64,000 bases of DNA from a bacterium (GTDB lineage: Bacteria; Cyanobacteriota; Vampirovibrionia; Gastranaerophilales; Gastranaerophilaceae). The position numbers and the translations under genes were made by a program. How positions within the stretch are numbered: the first letter of the stretch is position 1; every line of letters starts with the position of its first letter. The stretch is from positions 248,001-312,000 of the forward strand of contig JAFYQF010000012.1 of assembly GCA_017559905.1 (NCBI GenBank), written 5' to 3'. Positions 16,342 to 24,098 of this stretch are shown piece after piece. A model generated the notes under the pieces. That model saw only the letters and a list, made by a program, of their open reading frames with translations, had not been told where the DNA came from and searched no databases.

Positions 16342-17907
16342 ATGCTAGAACTTATTTTATCATTTGGAGGCATATTTGTATTAGTGCTAATATTAGCATT
16401 GGTATTTCTTGCAAACCAATACAAACGTTGTCCTTCAAACAGAATTATTGTAGTTTATGGTAAAACTGGTGGTAATTCTACTGCAAAATGTGTACACGGT
16501 GGTGGTACATTTATTATCCCATTAATTCAAGATTACGGAGTATTATCATTGGAACCTATGGCAACTGATATTGATTTGAAAGGTGCTCTTTCTAAAGGTA
16601 ATATCCGTGTTGCAGTTCCATCAACATTTACTTTTGGTATTTCAACAAAAGATTCAATTATGATTAACGCTGCAGAACGTCTTTTGGGATTGTCAAAAAA
16701 TGATATTATTGTTCAAGCAAGTGATATTATTTTAGGTCAATTGCGTTTGGCTATTGCGACATTGACAATTGAAGAAATCAACCAAGACCGTGAAAAATTC
16801 TTGGAACAAATTAATACAAACGTAAATACAGAGTTGAACAAAATTGGTCTAGAAATCATCAACGTAAACATCAAAGATATTACCGATGAATCTGGTTATA
16901 TTGATGCAATTGGTAAAAAGGCTGCAGCAGAAGCTATTAATAAAGCAAAAGTTGAAGTTGCACAACAAGAAAAACTTGGTGCTGTTGGTGAAGCTGAAGC
17001 TAACAAAGAAAAAGAAGTTCAAGTTGCAGAACAAACAGCTCAAACATTAATTGGTAAAACAAACGCAGAAAAAGAACAGAGAGTTCAAACTGCAAATATC
17101 AATTCTTCTGCAGTAATTGGTGAAGCCGAAGCTAATAAAGTTAAAGAAGTTCAAGTTGCAGAACAAATTGCAGAAACTGAAATTGGTAAAACAAGTGCAT
17201 TGAAAGAGCAACGTATTCAAACGGCTAACTTGGAAGCTCAAGCAGTTGAAGGTGAAAACGTTGCAAAAGCTCAAATCGCAGATTACAACGCTACTCTTGC
17301 TGTAAAACAAGCTGATGCATTGAAACTTGGTGAAGTTGCAAAAGCAAATGCTGAACGTGACGTCTTGATGGCGCAAAAAGAGCGTGAAGAAGCAAGATTG
17401 AAAAAAGAAGAACTTGCAAAACAAGAAGTTGAAAAACTTAAAATCCAAGTTGAAGCTGATGCTGAAGCAGAAAGACAAAGAAGAATTGCGCTTGGTGAAG
17501 CTGACGCTATCAAAGCAAAATATTTTGCAGAAGCAGAAGGTGTACGTGCGGTATTGGAAGCTAAAGCAAAAGGTTACGAAGAACTTGTTAAAATTTCTAA
17601 CAACAAACCTGAAATCGCTACAAGTTTCTTGATGATTGAAAAAATTGAAGATATTGTTGGAAAACAAGTTGAAGCTATTAAAAATATCAAATTTGATAAA
17701 ATCACAGTTTGGGACGGCGGTGCAGGTTCTCAAGGTGGAAGTACTACTGCAAACTTTATGAGAGATTTGATAAAAGCTTTACCTGCAATGCATGATTTGG
17801 CAGGTCAAGCAGGAGTTGAATTGCCACAAATTTTGGGTAAAGTTGCATCTCAAGATGAGATTGTTATTCAAAAAGCAGAAGATGCTTCTGATAAAAAGCA
17901 AGCTTAA
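16342..17907 (+). CDS. Flotillin/YqiK-like SPFH protein
   Basis: 521 aa. One N-terminal membrane segment (LILSFGGIFVLVLILALVFL), an SPFH/Band-7 domain (about 28-200: PSNRIIVVYGKTGG through LEIINVNIKDIT), and a long Ala/Glu/Lys coiled coil (about 200-425) with the repeated ExA pattern of flotillins. The C-terminus is a Gly/Ser-rich linker and hydrophobic helix. Flotillins oligomerise into membrane scaffolds. A 44-residue unit in the coiled coil is tandemly duplicated. RBS AAGGAG. Follows its YqiJ-like partner by 13 bp. Confidence 0.9.
   Translation: MLELILSFGGIFVLVLILALVFLANQYKRCPSNRIIVVYGKTGGNSTAKCVHGGGTFIIPLIQDYGVLSLEPMATDIDLKGALSKGNIRVAVPSTFTFGISTKDSIMINAAERLLGLSKNDIIVQASDIILGQLRLAIATLTIEEINQDREKFLEQINTNVNTELNKIGLEIINVNIKDITDESGYIDAIGKKAAAEAINKAKVEVAQQEKLGAVGEAEANKEKEVQVAEQTAQTLIGKTNAEKEQRVQTANINSSAVIGEAEANKVKEVQVAEQIAETEIGKTSALKEQRIQTANLEAQAVEGENVAKAQIADYNATLAVKQADALKLGEVAKANAERDVLMAQKEREEARLKKEELAKQEVEKLKIQVEADAEAERQRRIALGEADAIKAKYFAEAEGVRAVLEAKAKGYEELVKISNNKPEIATSFLMIEKIEDIVGKQVEAIKNIKFDKITVWDGGAGSQGGSTTANFMRDLIKALPAMHDLAGQAGVELPQILGKVASQDEIVIQKAEDASDKKQA
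16987..17250 (+). repeat. Tandem duplication in the flotillin coiled coil (2 x 132 bp)
   Basis: Two consecutive 44-residue units start GEAEANKEKEVQVAEQ and GEAEANKVKEVQVAEQ and continue IGKTxAxKEQRxQTAN in both. DNA identity has decayed, so the duplication is old but clear. Confidence 0.8.
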
Positions 17908-17926
17908 AATTTCTACTGTAAATAAT

Positions 17927-17959
17927 ATGCGGTTGGGAGGATTCTCAACCGCTTTTTTT
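17927..17959 (+). terminator. Rho-independent terminator
   Basis: GCGGTTG-loop-CAACCGC followed by TTTTTTT, downstream of the flotillin gene. Confidence 0.9.
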
Positions 17960-18029
17960 GTGAGAAAAACTATTCACAAATTTTATGTTTTTGCTAGAAT
18001 TGTATATGCTAATGAAAGATGAGGGATAT

Positions 18030-19046
18030 ATGAGAAAACCAAATATTACAATTTTAGGAGCAACAGGTGTTGTAGGAAGAGAGATTACAAAAATAGTTGA
18101 TGAATTAAATATTCAATTCAATGAAATTAAGTTTTTATCAAGCGCAAAATCAGCAGGCTCAAAGCTTGAATTTCAAGGTAAGACTTATGTGGTAGAAGAA
18201 GCAACTCCTGAAAGTTTTGATGGTGTAAATATCGTGTTGGCATCAGCAGGAGGGTCAACTTCGCAAAAATTTGCGCCTGAAATTGTGAAACGTGGTGGTG
18301 TTTTGATTGATAACTCAAGCGCTTTTAGAATGGAAAAAGATGTACCTTTGGTAATTGCTTATGTTAATGATGAAGATTTAAGGAAACACAAAGGTATTAT
18401 TGCCAATCCAAACTGTTCAACATCTCAATTAATGTTGGTGCTAAAACCTCTTCATGAAAGAGCAAAAATTAAAAGATTAATTGTTTCGACATATCAGGCC
18501 GTTTCTGGTGCGGGGTTAGCAGCTATTAATGAGTTGCGAGCTGATACAGAAGCAAATTTGGCTGGTGAAAAATTTGAAAACAAATGTTTCAAAAAACCAA
18601 TTTCATTTAACGTTATTCCGCAGATAGATGTGTTCTGTGAAAATGGTTACACTAAAGAAGAAATGAAGGTTGTTAAAGAAACCAAAAAAATTCTTCACTT
18701 GGATGAAGATACTCCTATTTCTTGTACAGCAGCAAGAGTTCCAGTTTTCAATGGACACAGTGAGGCTGTTGATATTGAATTTGAAGAAGAAATTACTCCG
18801 GATGAAGTTCGTGAAATTATGCAAAAAACTTTCGGTATAAAAGTTGTTGATAATCCTGACAATTTTGAATATCCTACAACAAGAGATGCTTCAGGCGTTG
18901 ATCCTGTTTTTGTAGGCAGAATTAGAAAAAATTTAGCTTTTAAAAATGGTATTTCTCTATGGTGTGTAGCGGATAATTTGCGAATTGGTGCAGCGTTAAA
19001 CACTGTTCGTATTTGTCAAAAAGTTATTGAGATGGATTTGTTTTAA
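18030..19046 (+). CDS. asd: Aspartate-semialdehyde dehydrogenase
   Basis: Reduces aspartyl phosphate to the semialdehyde for lysine/diaminopimelate, threonine and methionine synthesis. 338 aa: NADP motif ITILGATGVVGREI, active-site NPNCSTSQLML (Cys about 129), and the catalytic His-bearing region with RVPVFNGHSEAVDIEFEEE. The start at 18030 has GAGGGAT; a TAGAAT box at 17995-18000 puts the transcript start near 18007, so the in-frame start at 17985 is unlikely. Confidence 0.95.
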   Translation: MRKPNITILGATGVVGREITKIVDELNIQFNEIKFLSSAKSAGSKLEFQGKTYVVEEATPESFDGVNIVLASAGGSTSQKFAPEIVKRGGVLIDNSSAFRMEKDVPLVIAYVNDEDLRKHKGIIANPNCSTSQLMLVLKPLHERAKIKRLIVSTYQAVSGAGLAAINELRADTEANLAGEKFENKCFKKPISFNVIPQIDVFCENGYTKEEMKVVKETKKILHLDEDTPISCTAARVPVFNGHSEAVDIEFEEEITPDEVREIMQKTFGIKVVDNPDNFEYPTTRDASGVDPVFVGRIRKNLAFKNGISLWCVADNLRIGAALNTVRICQKVIEMDLF

Positions 19047-19057
19047 TAGGAGAAAAC

Positions 19058-19294
19058 ATGATAAAAATAGATGCATTTACCCCACAAGGAAAAGTCGTTC
19101 GTAAAGTTGCAGCGGCAGCTAAAAATATGAAAGCTTCTAAAAATATAAAAATAGGAAAGAGTGGTCTTCCTTACGAAGCGCCTGTTGATGATTTTAGAGA
19201 GAGAAGGGCTGCCCAGTTGTTAAATGACTCTTTTAAATATAATCAAGCAAAAGATTCAGTTCTTATTGCGACATTGAATAATCCTAAAAAATAA
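19058..19294 (+). CDS. Small basic hypothetical protein
   Basis: 78 aa, strongly basic in the first half (KVVRKVAAAAKNMKASKNIK), then DDFRERRAAQLLNDSF. RBS AGGAG. 11 bp after asd and probably in its transcript. No family recognised. The MIKIDAFTPQGK start vaguely resembles the M-x-I-N...G N-termini of the proteins at 24099 and 51657. Confidence 0.65.
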   Translation: MIKIDAFTPQGKVVRKVAAAAKNMKASKNIKIGKSGLPYEAPVDDFRERRAAQLLNDSFKYNQAKDSVLIATLNNPKK

Positions 19295-19320
19295 ACTAGT
19301 TGTATGCGGAGATTTGAATT

Positions 19321-19446
19321 ATGGAAAAAGATGCTACAGTTGTATTAGAAAAAGATAAAAGCTTGGAAGAAATTTTAGAAGATTGTTCTAATAACGTTCC
19401 TCGTTCAACTATTGAAATGTTGGAACAAACACTTCAGATAGCTTAA
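19321..19446 (+). CDS. 41-aa acidic small protein
   Basis: Small ORF with RBS GGAG nine bases before the ATG (GGAGATTTGAATT). The peptide is acidic and helical (EKDKSLEEILEDC, then STIEMLEQTLQIA), without a membrane segment. It sits between two other small genes in the same orientation. No homology recognised; codon pattern and RBS support translation. Confidence 0.55.
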   Translation: MEKDATVVLEKDKSLEEILEDCSNNVPRSTIEMLEQTLQIA

Positions 19447-19522
19447 TATATTTTAATAAATAGCGTTAATTAGGCAATTTTAATTTGCTTTTGACTTTAA
19501 ATATTAAAAAGGAAGTGTAATT

Positions 19523-19735
19523 ATGCAAATTAAAATTGGAATACCACAGCGGTATAGATCAGGTATGGATTTTCAGAATTGTAAAATTCCAACCAGATTT
19601 GATGATATTCAAAAAGAGATTCATTTTGATAAAATGAAAGATTATTATGTGCAAGCTAAAGTGCCACAGGTTGAGCAAGGTTCAACTTTTAAGCTTGGCG
19701 ATGTGCTTGGAGATAAATTGAATAAAATTTTATAA
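19523..19735 (+). CDS. 70-aa hypothetical protein
   Basis: Begins MQIKIGIPQRYRSGMDFQN and ends KLGDVLGDKLNKIL. RBS AAGGAAG, with a terminator right after the stop. Third of three consecutive small genes after asd. No family recognised; soluble, mixed charge. Confidence 0.6.
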   Translation: MQIKIGIPQRYRSGMDFQNCKIPTRFDDIQKEIHFDKMKDYYVQAKVPQVEQGSTFKLGDVLGDKLNKIL

Positions 19736-19760
19736 AAGCCCTTTTTAAAAGGGTTTTTTT
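19735..19760 (+). terminator. Rho-independent terminator
   Basis: AAGCCCTTTT-AAAAGGGTTTTTTT overlaps the stop codon of the 70-aa gene. Confidence 0.85.
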
Positions 19761-19831
19761 ATATTACTTTTTGTTAAAAAACACGTTTTATCTGCTTGTT
19801 TCTGCTAAAATAAGAGTAAATAAGGAGTAAT

Positions 19832-20302
19832 ATGGGACAAGTATTAAGAAGAGAAAAAGTTGCAGAATTTGTAGCTAATTTACAAAAAAGTGGCAAAACG
19901 GTAGTTGCTACTAATGGGTGCTTTGATATTCTTCATGTTGGGCACGTCCGTTATTTAGAGAAAACAAAATCTTTTGCGGATTATATGATTGTCCTTTTGA
20001 ATTCAGACAAGTCTGTTCGTTCAATAAAGGGTGAAAGTCGCCCTATAAATTGCGAAGAAGATAGAGCTGAAATTCTTTGCGCATTAAAATGTGTGGATTA
20101 TGTAGTTTTATTTGACGAAGATAGTCCAAGGGATTTGCTAGATGAAATTAAACCTGATGTGTATACAAAAGGTGCAGATTACACAATGGAAACACTTCCT
20201 GAAGCTGATATTATGATTAAAAATGGAACAAGAGTTGAGTTTATTGAGTTTGTACAGGGCAAATCTACTACAAATACAATAAATAAGATGAAAGATAATT
20301 AG
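19832..20302 (+). CDS. rfaE2: Heptose-1-phosphate adenylyltransferase (HldE C-domain type)
   Basis: 156-aa nucleotidyltransferase matching the separate adenylyltransferase half of HldE/RfaE, which makes ADP-heptose for the LPS core. Motifs: ATNGCFDILHVGHVRYL (HxGH near 35), LNSDKSVRSIKGESRPI, DVYTKGADYTMETLPEA and the signature GKSTTNTI. The kinase half is not in the window. RBS AAGGAG. It opens the lipid A gene cluster, which supports an envelope role; related glycerol-3-phosphate cytidylyltransferases are less likely given the KGADY and GKSTT motifs. Confidence 0.88.
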   Translation: MGQVLRREKVAEFVANLQKSGKTVVATNGCFDILHVGHVRYLEKTKSFADYMIVLLNSDKSVRSIKGESRPINCEEDRAEILCALKCVDYVVLFDEDSPRDLLDEIKPDVYTKGADYTMETLPEADIMIKNGTRVEFIEFVQGKSTTNTINKMKDN

Positions 20303-20364
20303 TCATTCTGAATTTATTTCAGAATCTTTTTGATGAGGTATTGAAATAAGTTCAGCTTGATAAT
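20302..20364. repeat. Dispersed palindromic repeat, family 1 copy B
   Basis: Starts GTCATTCTGAATTTATTTCA and returns with TTGAAATAAGTTCAG...TTGATAAT, so the whole element can fold into one long hairpin. It lies in the rfaE2-lpxD gap and touches the rfaE2 stop. Confidence 0.75.
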
Positions 20365-20381
20365 AGAAAAGGAGAAGAAAG

Positions 20382-21473
20382 ATGAGAACATTTACGGTTG
20401 AAGAAATTTCGCAAATTGTAGGTGGTATGCTTACAAAGGTAGCAGACGCAACGATTACACAAATCGCACCTCCACTTTTGGCAGATGAAAACACTTTAGC
20501 GTTGGCTTTGGGAGAAGATGAAATTGCAAACTTGGCAAAATCTCAAGCAAAAGCGGCATTAGTTCCTTTTGGCGTTCAAATTGATGGATTAACAACTATT
20601 GAGGTTGAGCGTCCTCGTCTTGCGATGATGAAATTACTTAACGTATTTTATACAGCTCCTGAAGTTAATAAAGGTGTTCACCCTACAGCGGTTGTTCATG
20701 AAACAGCAAAATTAGGTGAAAATGTTCAAATCGGTCCAAATGTTGTAATTTCAAGAGATGCCGTAATTGGTGATAATACAAAAATTCTTGCAAACGCTTA
20801 TATTGGTGGCGGTGCAAAAATTGGTAAAAATTGTTTCTTCCACGCAGGTGTAAACATTGGTGATAGAGTTAAAGTTGGTAATGATGTAATTCTTCATCAC
20901 GGAGTTTCATTAGGTGCAGATGGTTTCAGTTTTGTAACTGAAAATCCAGATAATATTGAACAAGCAAGAAAAGATGGCGAAATTAAAGAGGCTAATACAA
21001 ATCACGTAATATTCAAAATCCCTTCAATCGGTTCTGTTCAAATTGGAAACAATGTTGAAATTGGTGCAAACACTGCAATTGACAGAGGTACAATCGAAGA
21101 TACAATCATTGGTGACAATACAAAAATTGATGACCTTGTTATGATTGGTCACAATTGTAGAATTGGTAAAGGTTGCTTTATTGTTTCTCAAGTTGGTATC
21201 GCTGGTAGCTGTGTAATTGGCGATAGAGTTACAATCGCTGGTCAAGCTGGTCTTGCAGATCACTTGAATATTGGTTCAGACACAATTATTGCTGCAAAAG
21301 CTGGTGTGTCTAAATCATTCCCAGAAAAATCTATCGTGGTTGGTATGCCTGCTATGCCAAGAAAAGATTTTATTAAACAATTAAAAACAATGAAAGATGC
21401 ACAAGATATTATTTCTAAATTCAAAAAATACGAGCCTATGCTAAAAGAATTTGAAGAAAGTGTAAACAAATAG
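20382..21473 (+). CDS. lpxD: UDP-3-O-acylglucosamine N-acyltransferase
   Basis: Third lipid A step: adds the N-linked acyl chain. 363 aa: an N-terminal uridine-binding domain (about 1-100), then a left-handed beta-helix of hexapeptide repeats (IGPNVVISRDAVIGDNTKI and many [IV]G repeats), the catalytic His region NCFFHAGVNIGDRVKVGNDV with LHHGVSLGADGF, and a C-terminal helix. RBS AAAGGAG. Followed by lpxC and fabZ with short gaps in one operon. Confidence 0.95.
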   Translation: MRTFTVEEISQIVGGMLTKVADATITQIAPPLLADENTLALALGEDEIANLAKSQAKAALVPFGVQIDGLTTIEVERPRLAMMKLLNVFYTAPEVNKGVHPTAVVHETAKLGENVQIGPNVVISRDAVIGDNTKILANAYIGGGAKIGKNCFFHAGVNIGDRVKVGNDVILHHGVSLGADGFSFVTENPDNIEQARKDGEIKEANTNHVIFKIPSIGSVQIGNNVEIGANTAIDRGTIEDTIIGDNTKIDDLVMIGHNCRIGKGCFIVSQVGIAGSCVIGDRVTIAGQAGLADHLNIGSDTIIAAKAGVSKSFPEKSIVVGMPAMPRKDFIKQLKTMKDAQDIISKFKKYEPMLKEFEESVNK

Positions 21474-21495
21474 AGTAAAATCAAAAGGGCAATAA

Positions 21496-22314
21496 ATGAC
21501 AACTATAAACAAAGAAATTTCAATAACAGGACACGGGCTTATGAAAAATAAGCCTTGTACTGTTAAATTTTTTCCATCAAATGCAGGCAAGATTAGGTAT
21601 TTTGTAGCGGGAGAAGATCCGTTTGAGGCTAGTGTAGAAAATGTTGTTGATACAAATCATTGCGTGGTTTTGGGTAATAAAAAAGCAAAAGCAATGTTGA
21701 CTGAACATTTGTCAGCTGCGTTGGCCTTTTGTGGTATTGATAGCATTGATATTTGTATGGATGAGATGGAAGTTCCAATTCTTGATGGAAGTTCAAAACA
21801 ATGGGTTGAGCTTTTTAAGAATGCTGGTATTGAAAAACATTTCTTTGAGAAAAAACAACACTTTACAGTAAGAGAACCTGTATATTATTTGAATGGAAAA
21901 ACAAGTTTGGTGATATTGCCATCAGATGAGTTATATATTTCTTATGCCGTAAATTATGATCATAAGGATTTGACTAAAAGATGGGTAGCTTATAATCCAA
22001 AAAACCAAGAGGAAATTATTGAGGCGAGAACATTTGGTTTCTACAAAGATTTGAAAAAATACCAAATGTTAGGATTTGCGCAAGGTGTTAATGTAGAAAA
22101 TACATTAGGGCTTTTGGATGACGGTTATACTGCACCTGTTAGAAGTGAAAATGAACCAATTAAACACAAAATTCTTGATTTGATTGGAGATTTGTATTTG
22201 ACAGGAGTTAATCCATTGAATTTGAAGTGCCAAATTTTGGTGAAAGAGGCTGGTCATGCAGTTCACGTTAAGACGGCAAGAATACTAAAAGAAAAATTGA
22301 TAGAATGTAAATAA
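21496..22314 (+). CDS. lpxC: UDP-3-O-acyl-GlcNAc deacetylase
   Basis: Zinc deacetylase, the committed lipid A step. Zinc ligands are visible in MLTEHLSAALAFCGID (His near 70) and IKHKILDLIGDLYL (H-x-x-x-D near 223-227). EVPILDGSSKQWV and EARTFGFYKD are also conserved. 272 aa is a little short (usually about 300). It is a stand-alone enzyme, not the LpxC-FabZ fusion of Bacteroidetes. Confidence 0.95.
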   Translation: MTTINKEISITGHGLMKNKPCTVKFFPSNAGKIRYFVAGEDPFEASVENVVDTNHCVVLGNKKAKAMLTEHLSAALAFCGIDSIDICMDEMEVPILDGSSKQWVELFKNAGIEKHFFEKKQHFTVREPVYYLNGKTSLVILPSDELYISYAVNYDHKDLTKRWVAYNPKNQEEIIEARTFGFYKDLKKYQMLGFAQGVNVENTLGLLDDGYTAPVRSENEPIKHKILDLIGDLYLTGVNPLNLKCQILVKEAGHAVHVKTARILKEKLIECK

Positions 22315-22324
22315 GGAGAAAATA

Positions 22325-22774
22325 ATGACAGAAGAAACAAAAGAGGTTTTAACTTTTGATATTATTCAGTTAATGGAAATGTTACCTCATAGATATCCAT
22401 TTTTATTAGTTGATAGAATTACGGAATGTATTCCTGGAAAATCTGCAAAAGGTTATAAAAATATGACTATGAATGAACAGTTTTTCCAAGGTCATTTCCC
22501 GAACAATCCAATTATGCCAGGAGTTTTGCAATTGGAAGCAATGGCACAATGCTGTGCTCCTATCTTGATGACAATGCCTGAATATGCAGGAAAATTAACT
22601 CTATACGCTGGTGTTGATGGTGTTAGATTTAAAAATATTGTTCGTCCAGGTGACAAATTTGAGATGGAAGTTGAGATAACAAAGGCAAAAGGTCCTATTT
22701 GTAAAGCGCACGGTATTGGAAAAGTTGACGGAAAAGTTTGTGTTGAAGCAGATATGACTTTTGCGTTAAAATAA
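22325..22774 (+). CDS. fabZ: 3-hydroxyacyl-ACP dehydratase FabZ
   Basis: 149-aa hot-dog dehydratase of fatty-acid elongation. Motifs: MLPHRYPFLLVDRI (catalytic His), GHFPNNPIMPGVLQLEAMAQ (catalytic Glu). RBS AAGGAG, 10 bp after lpxC, in the usual lpxC-fabZ order that balances lipid A against phospholipid synthesis. Confidence 0.96.
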   Translation: MTEETKEVLTFDIIQLMEMLPHRYPFLLVDRITECIPGKSAKGYKNMTMNEQFFQGHFPNNPIMPGVLQLEAMAQCCAPILMTMPEYAGKLTLYAGVDGVRFKNIVRPGDKFEMEVEITKAKGPICKAHGIGKVDGKVCVEADMTFALK

Positions 22775-22796
22775 TAATTAAGTAAAAATGTTAATA

Positions 22797-22856
22797 TGTG
22801 AATAAGCGAATAAGAGCTTATTAAAATTCAAAAGTTCTTATTTTCTTATTCCATTA
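22797..22856. repeat. Palindromic repeat, family 2 copy 1
   Basis: GTGAATAAGCGAATAAGAG on the left is answered by the inverted AAGTTCTTATTTTCTTATTC on the right, forming an imperfect hairpin of tandem GAATAAG units between fabZ and the next gene. The second copy is at 26771-26830. Confidence 0.65.
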
Positions 22857-22876
22857 TTAACTAAAAAGGTTTGGTT

Positions 22877-24037
22877 ATGAAAAAAATAATATCAAATATT
22901 TCAGAAATGTTAGGTAATAAAAAAGAAGAAAGACCTGTTGGCGATATAATTGAAACTTCGATTATATTAGCATTGTTTTATTTGTCTAAAAGTGTTCTGC
23001 CAAACGGACGTTTTATTTACCGAAAAAGTGTGAATCCGAAGAAACATTATGCTGATAACCAATATGGTTCTTTGCGTCATGCTGGCACTTTGTATTCAAT
23101 GTATCAGTGCGAAAAGTATTTAGGCAAAACTGCATTAAAAAAGAAACGTATTTTGGCTTCTGAATATTTGATAAAAAATTATATTAAAAAAATTGATTCA
23201 AATATGTACGGTCTTGTGTCAAAACTTGAAGACGGAGCGCCTGCGTTTTTGGCAACTTCTGGCGGTACTGGATTAGCATTGACAGCTTTGTGTAATTTGT
23301 TGAGCGAAAGAAAAATCACTTTGAGTATGTTGAGAAAGATGGGTAATTTCATTCTTTATATGCAAACAGAAGAAGGTGATTTTACGCCTAGTTATGAATT
23401 TGGTCAAAAGAAAAAATCAGATATCTTTGCAGCAAGATATTACCCAGGTGAGGCTTGCTTGGGACTGTTGAATTTGTGGGAAGTCGATAATGATGACAGA
23501 TGGATTTTAGCAGCTAAAAAAGGTTTGATGAGATTGGCATATTTGTCAGTAAAGACTTCTGTCGGTAGAATTAAATTTGACCATTGGGGCTTGTTGGCAG
23601 TTCAAAAGTTGTTCTCTATAAAGAAAAACGGGTTGACAAAAGATGAAAAAATGATTTTGGCAACTTATGTTGACAAGAATGTAAATTCAATAATTGATAA
23701 GCAATTTGTAGACGAAAAAAATATCCGTTGCGGAGCTTTTTCAACTACAAAATCAATATGCGGTGTTGCAACAATTCTAGAGGGTTTGGTTGCTGCGTAT
23801 GACTGCGTTGGAGCAAGTGTTTTAAAGATGCGAATAATTAATGCCGTGAATTTAGGGCTTGCACATATTTCAAGATATCAGGTAAAAGCAGGTGATTTAG
23901 AGGGTGGAATTCCAAAAACTCATATTTGGAATACGTTAGAGGCAGTGAATGATGATAAGGAAATTCGTATTGATTATGTTCAGCATTCGTTGTCTGCGTT
24001 TGTAACTTATAAATTATTGTTAAATTCTGCTAAATAA
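22877..24037 (+). CDS. Unknown alpha/alpha-barrel-like protein in lipid A cluster
   Basis: 386-aa soluble protein built of repeated helix pairs with short Gly-rich turns (GSLRHAGTLYSMYQCEKYL, LATSGGTGLALTALCNLL, YYPGEACLGLLNLW, DHWGLLAVQKLF, GGIPKTHIWNT). The periodic G-x-x-x-ALL patterns resemble six-hairpin (alpha/alpha)6 toroids such as glycosidase or epimerase folds. No specific family is recognised. Its position between fabZ and lpxA suggests envelope glycan or lipid work, but that is inference. The ATG at 22877 is preferred over TTG at 22871. Confidence 0.7.
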   Translation: MKKIISNISEMLGNKKEERPVGDIIETSIILALFYLSKSVLPNGRFIYRKSVNPKKHYADNQYGSLRHAGTLYSMYQCEKYLGKTALKKKRILASEYLIKNYIKKIDSNMYGLVSKLEDGAPAFLATSGGTGLALTALCNLLSERKITLSMLRKMGNFILYMQTEEGDFTPSYEFGQKKKSDIFAARYYPGEACLGLLNLWEVDNDDRWILAAKKGLMRLAYLSVKTSVGRIKFDHWGLLAVQKLFSIKKNGLTKDEKMILATYVDKNVNSIIDKQFVDEKNIRCGAFSTTKSICGVATILEGLVAAYDCVGASVLKMRIINAVNLGLAHISRYQVKAGDLEGGIPKTHIWNTLEAVNDDKEIRIDYVQHSLSAFVTYKLLLNSAK

Positions 24038-24098
24038 AATAATATTTACCCGCAAAAAAATACATGTTCGGTTTTTCTATATGAAAAATGGAGAATTT

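Noticed and set aside
17047-17733. 228-codon open frame antisense to the flotillin gene
   Set aside because: Phe/Cys/Ser-rich mirror of the Lys/Glu/Ala coiled coil, no RBS or promoter; a composition shadow.
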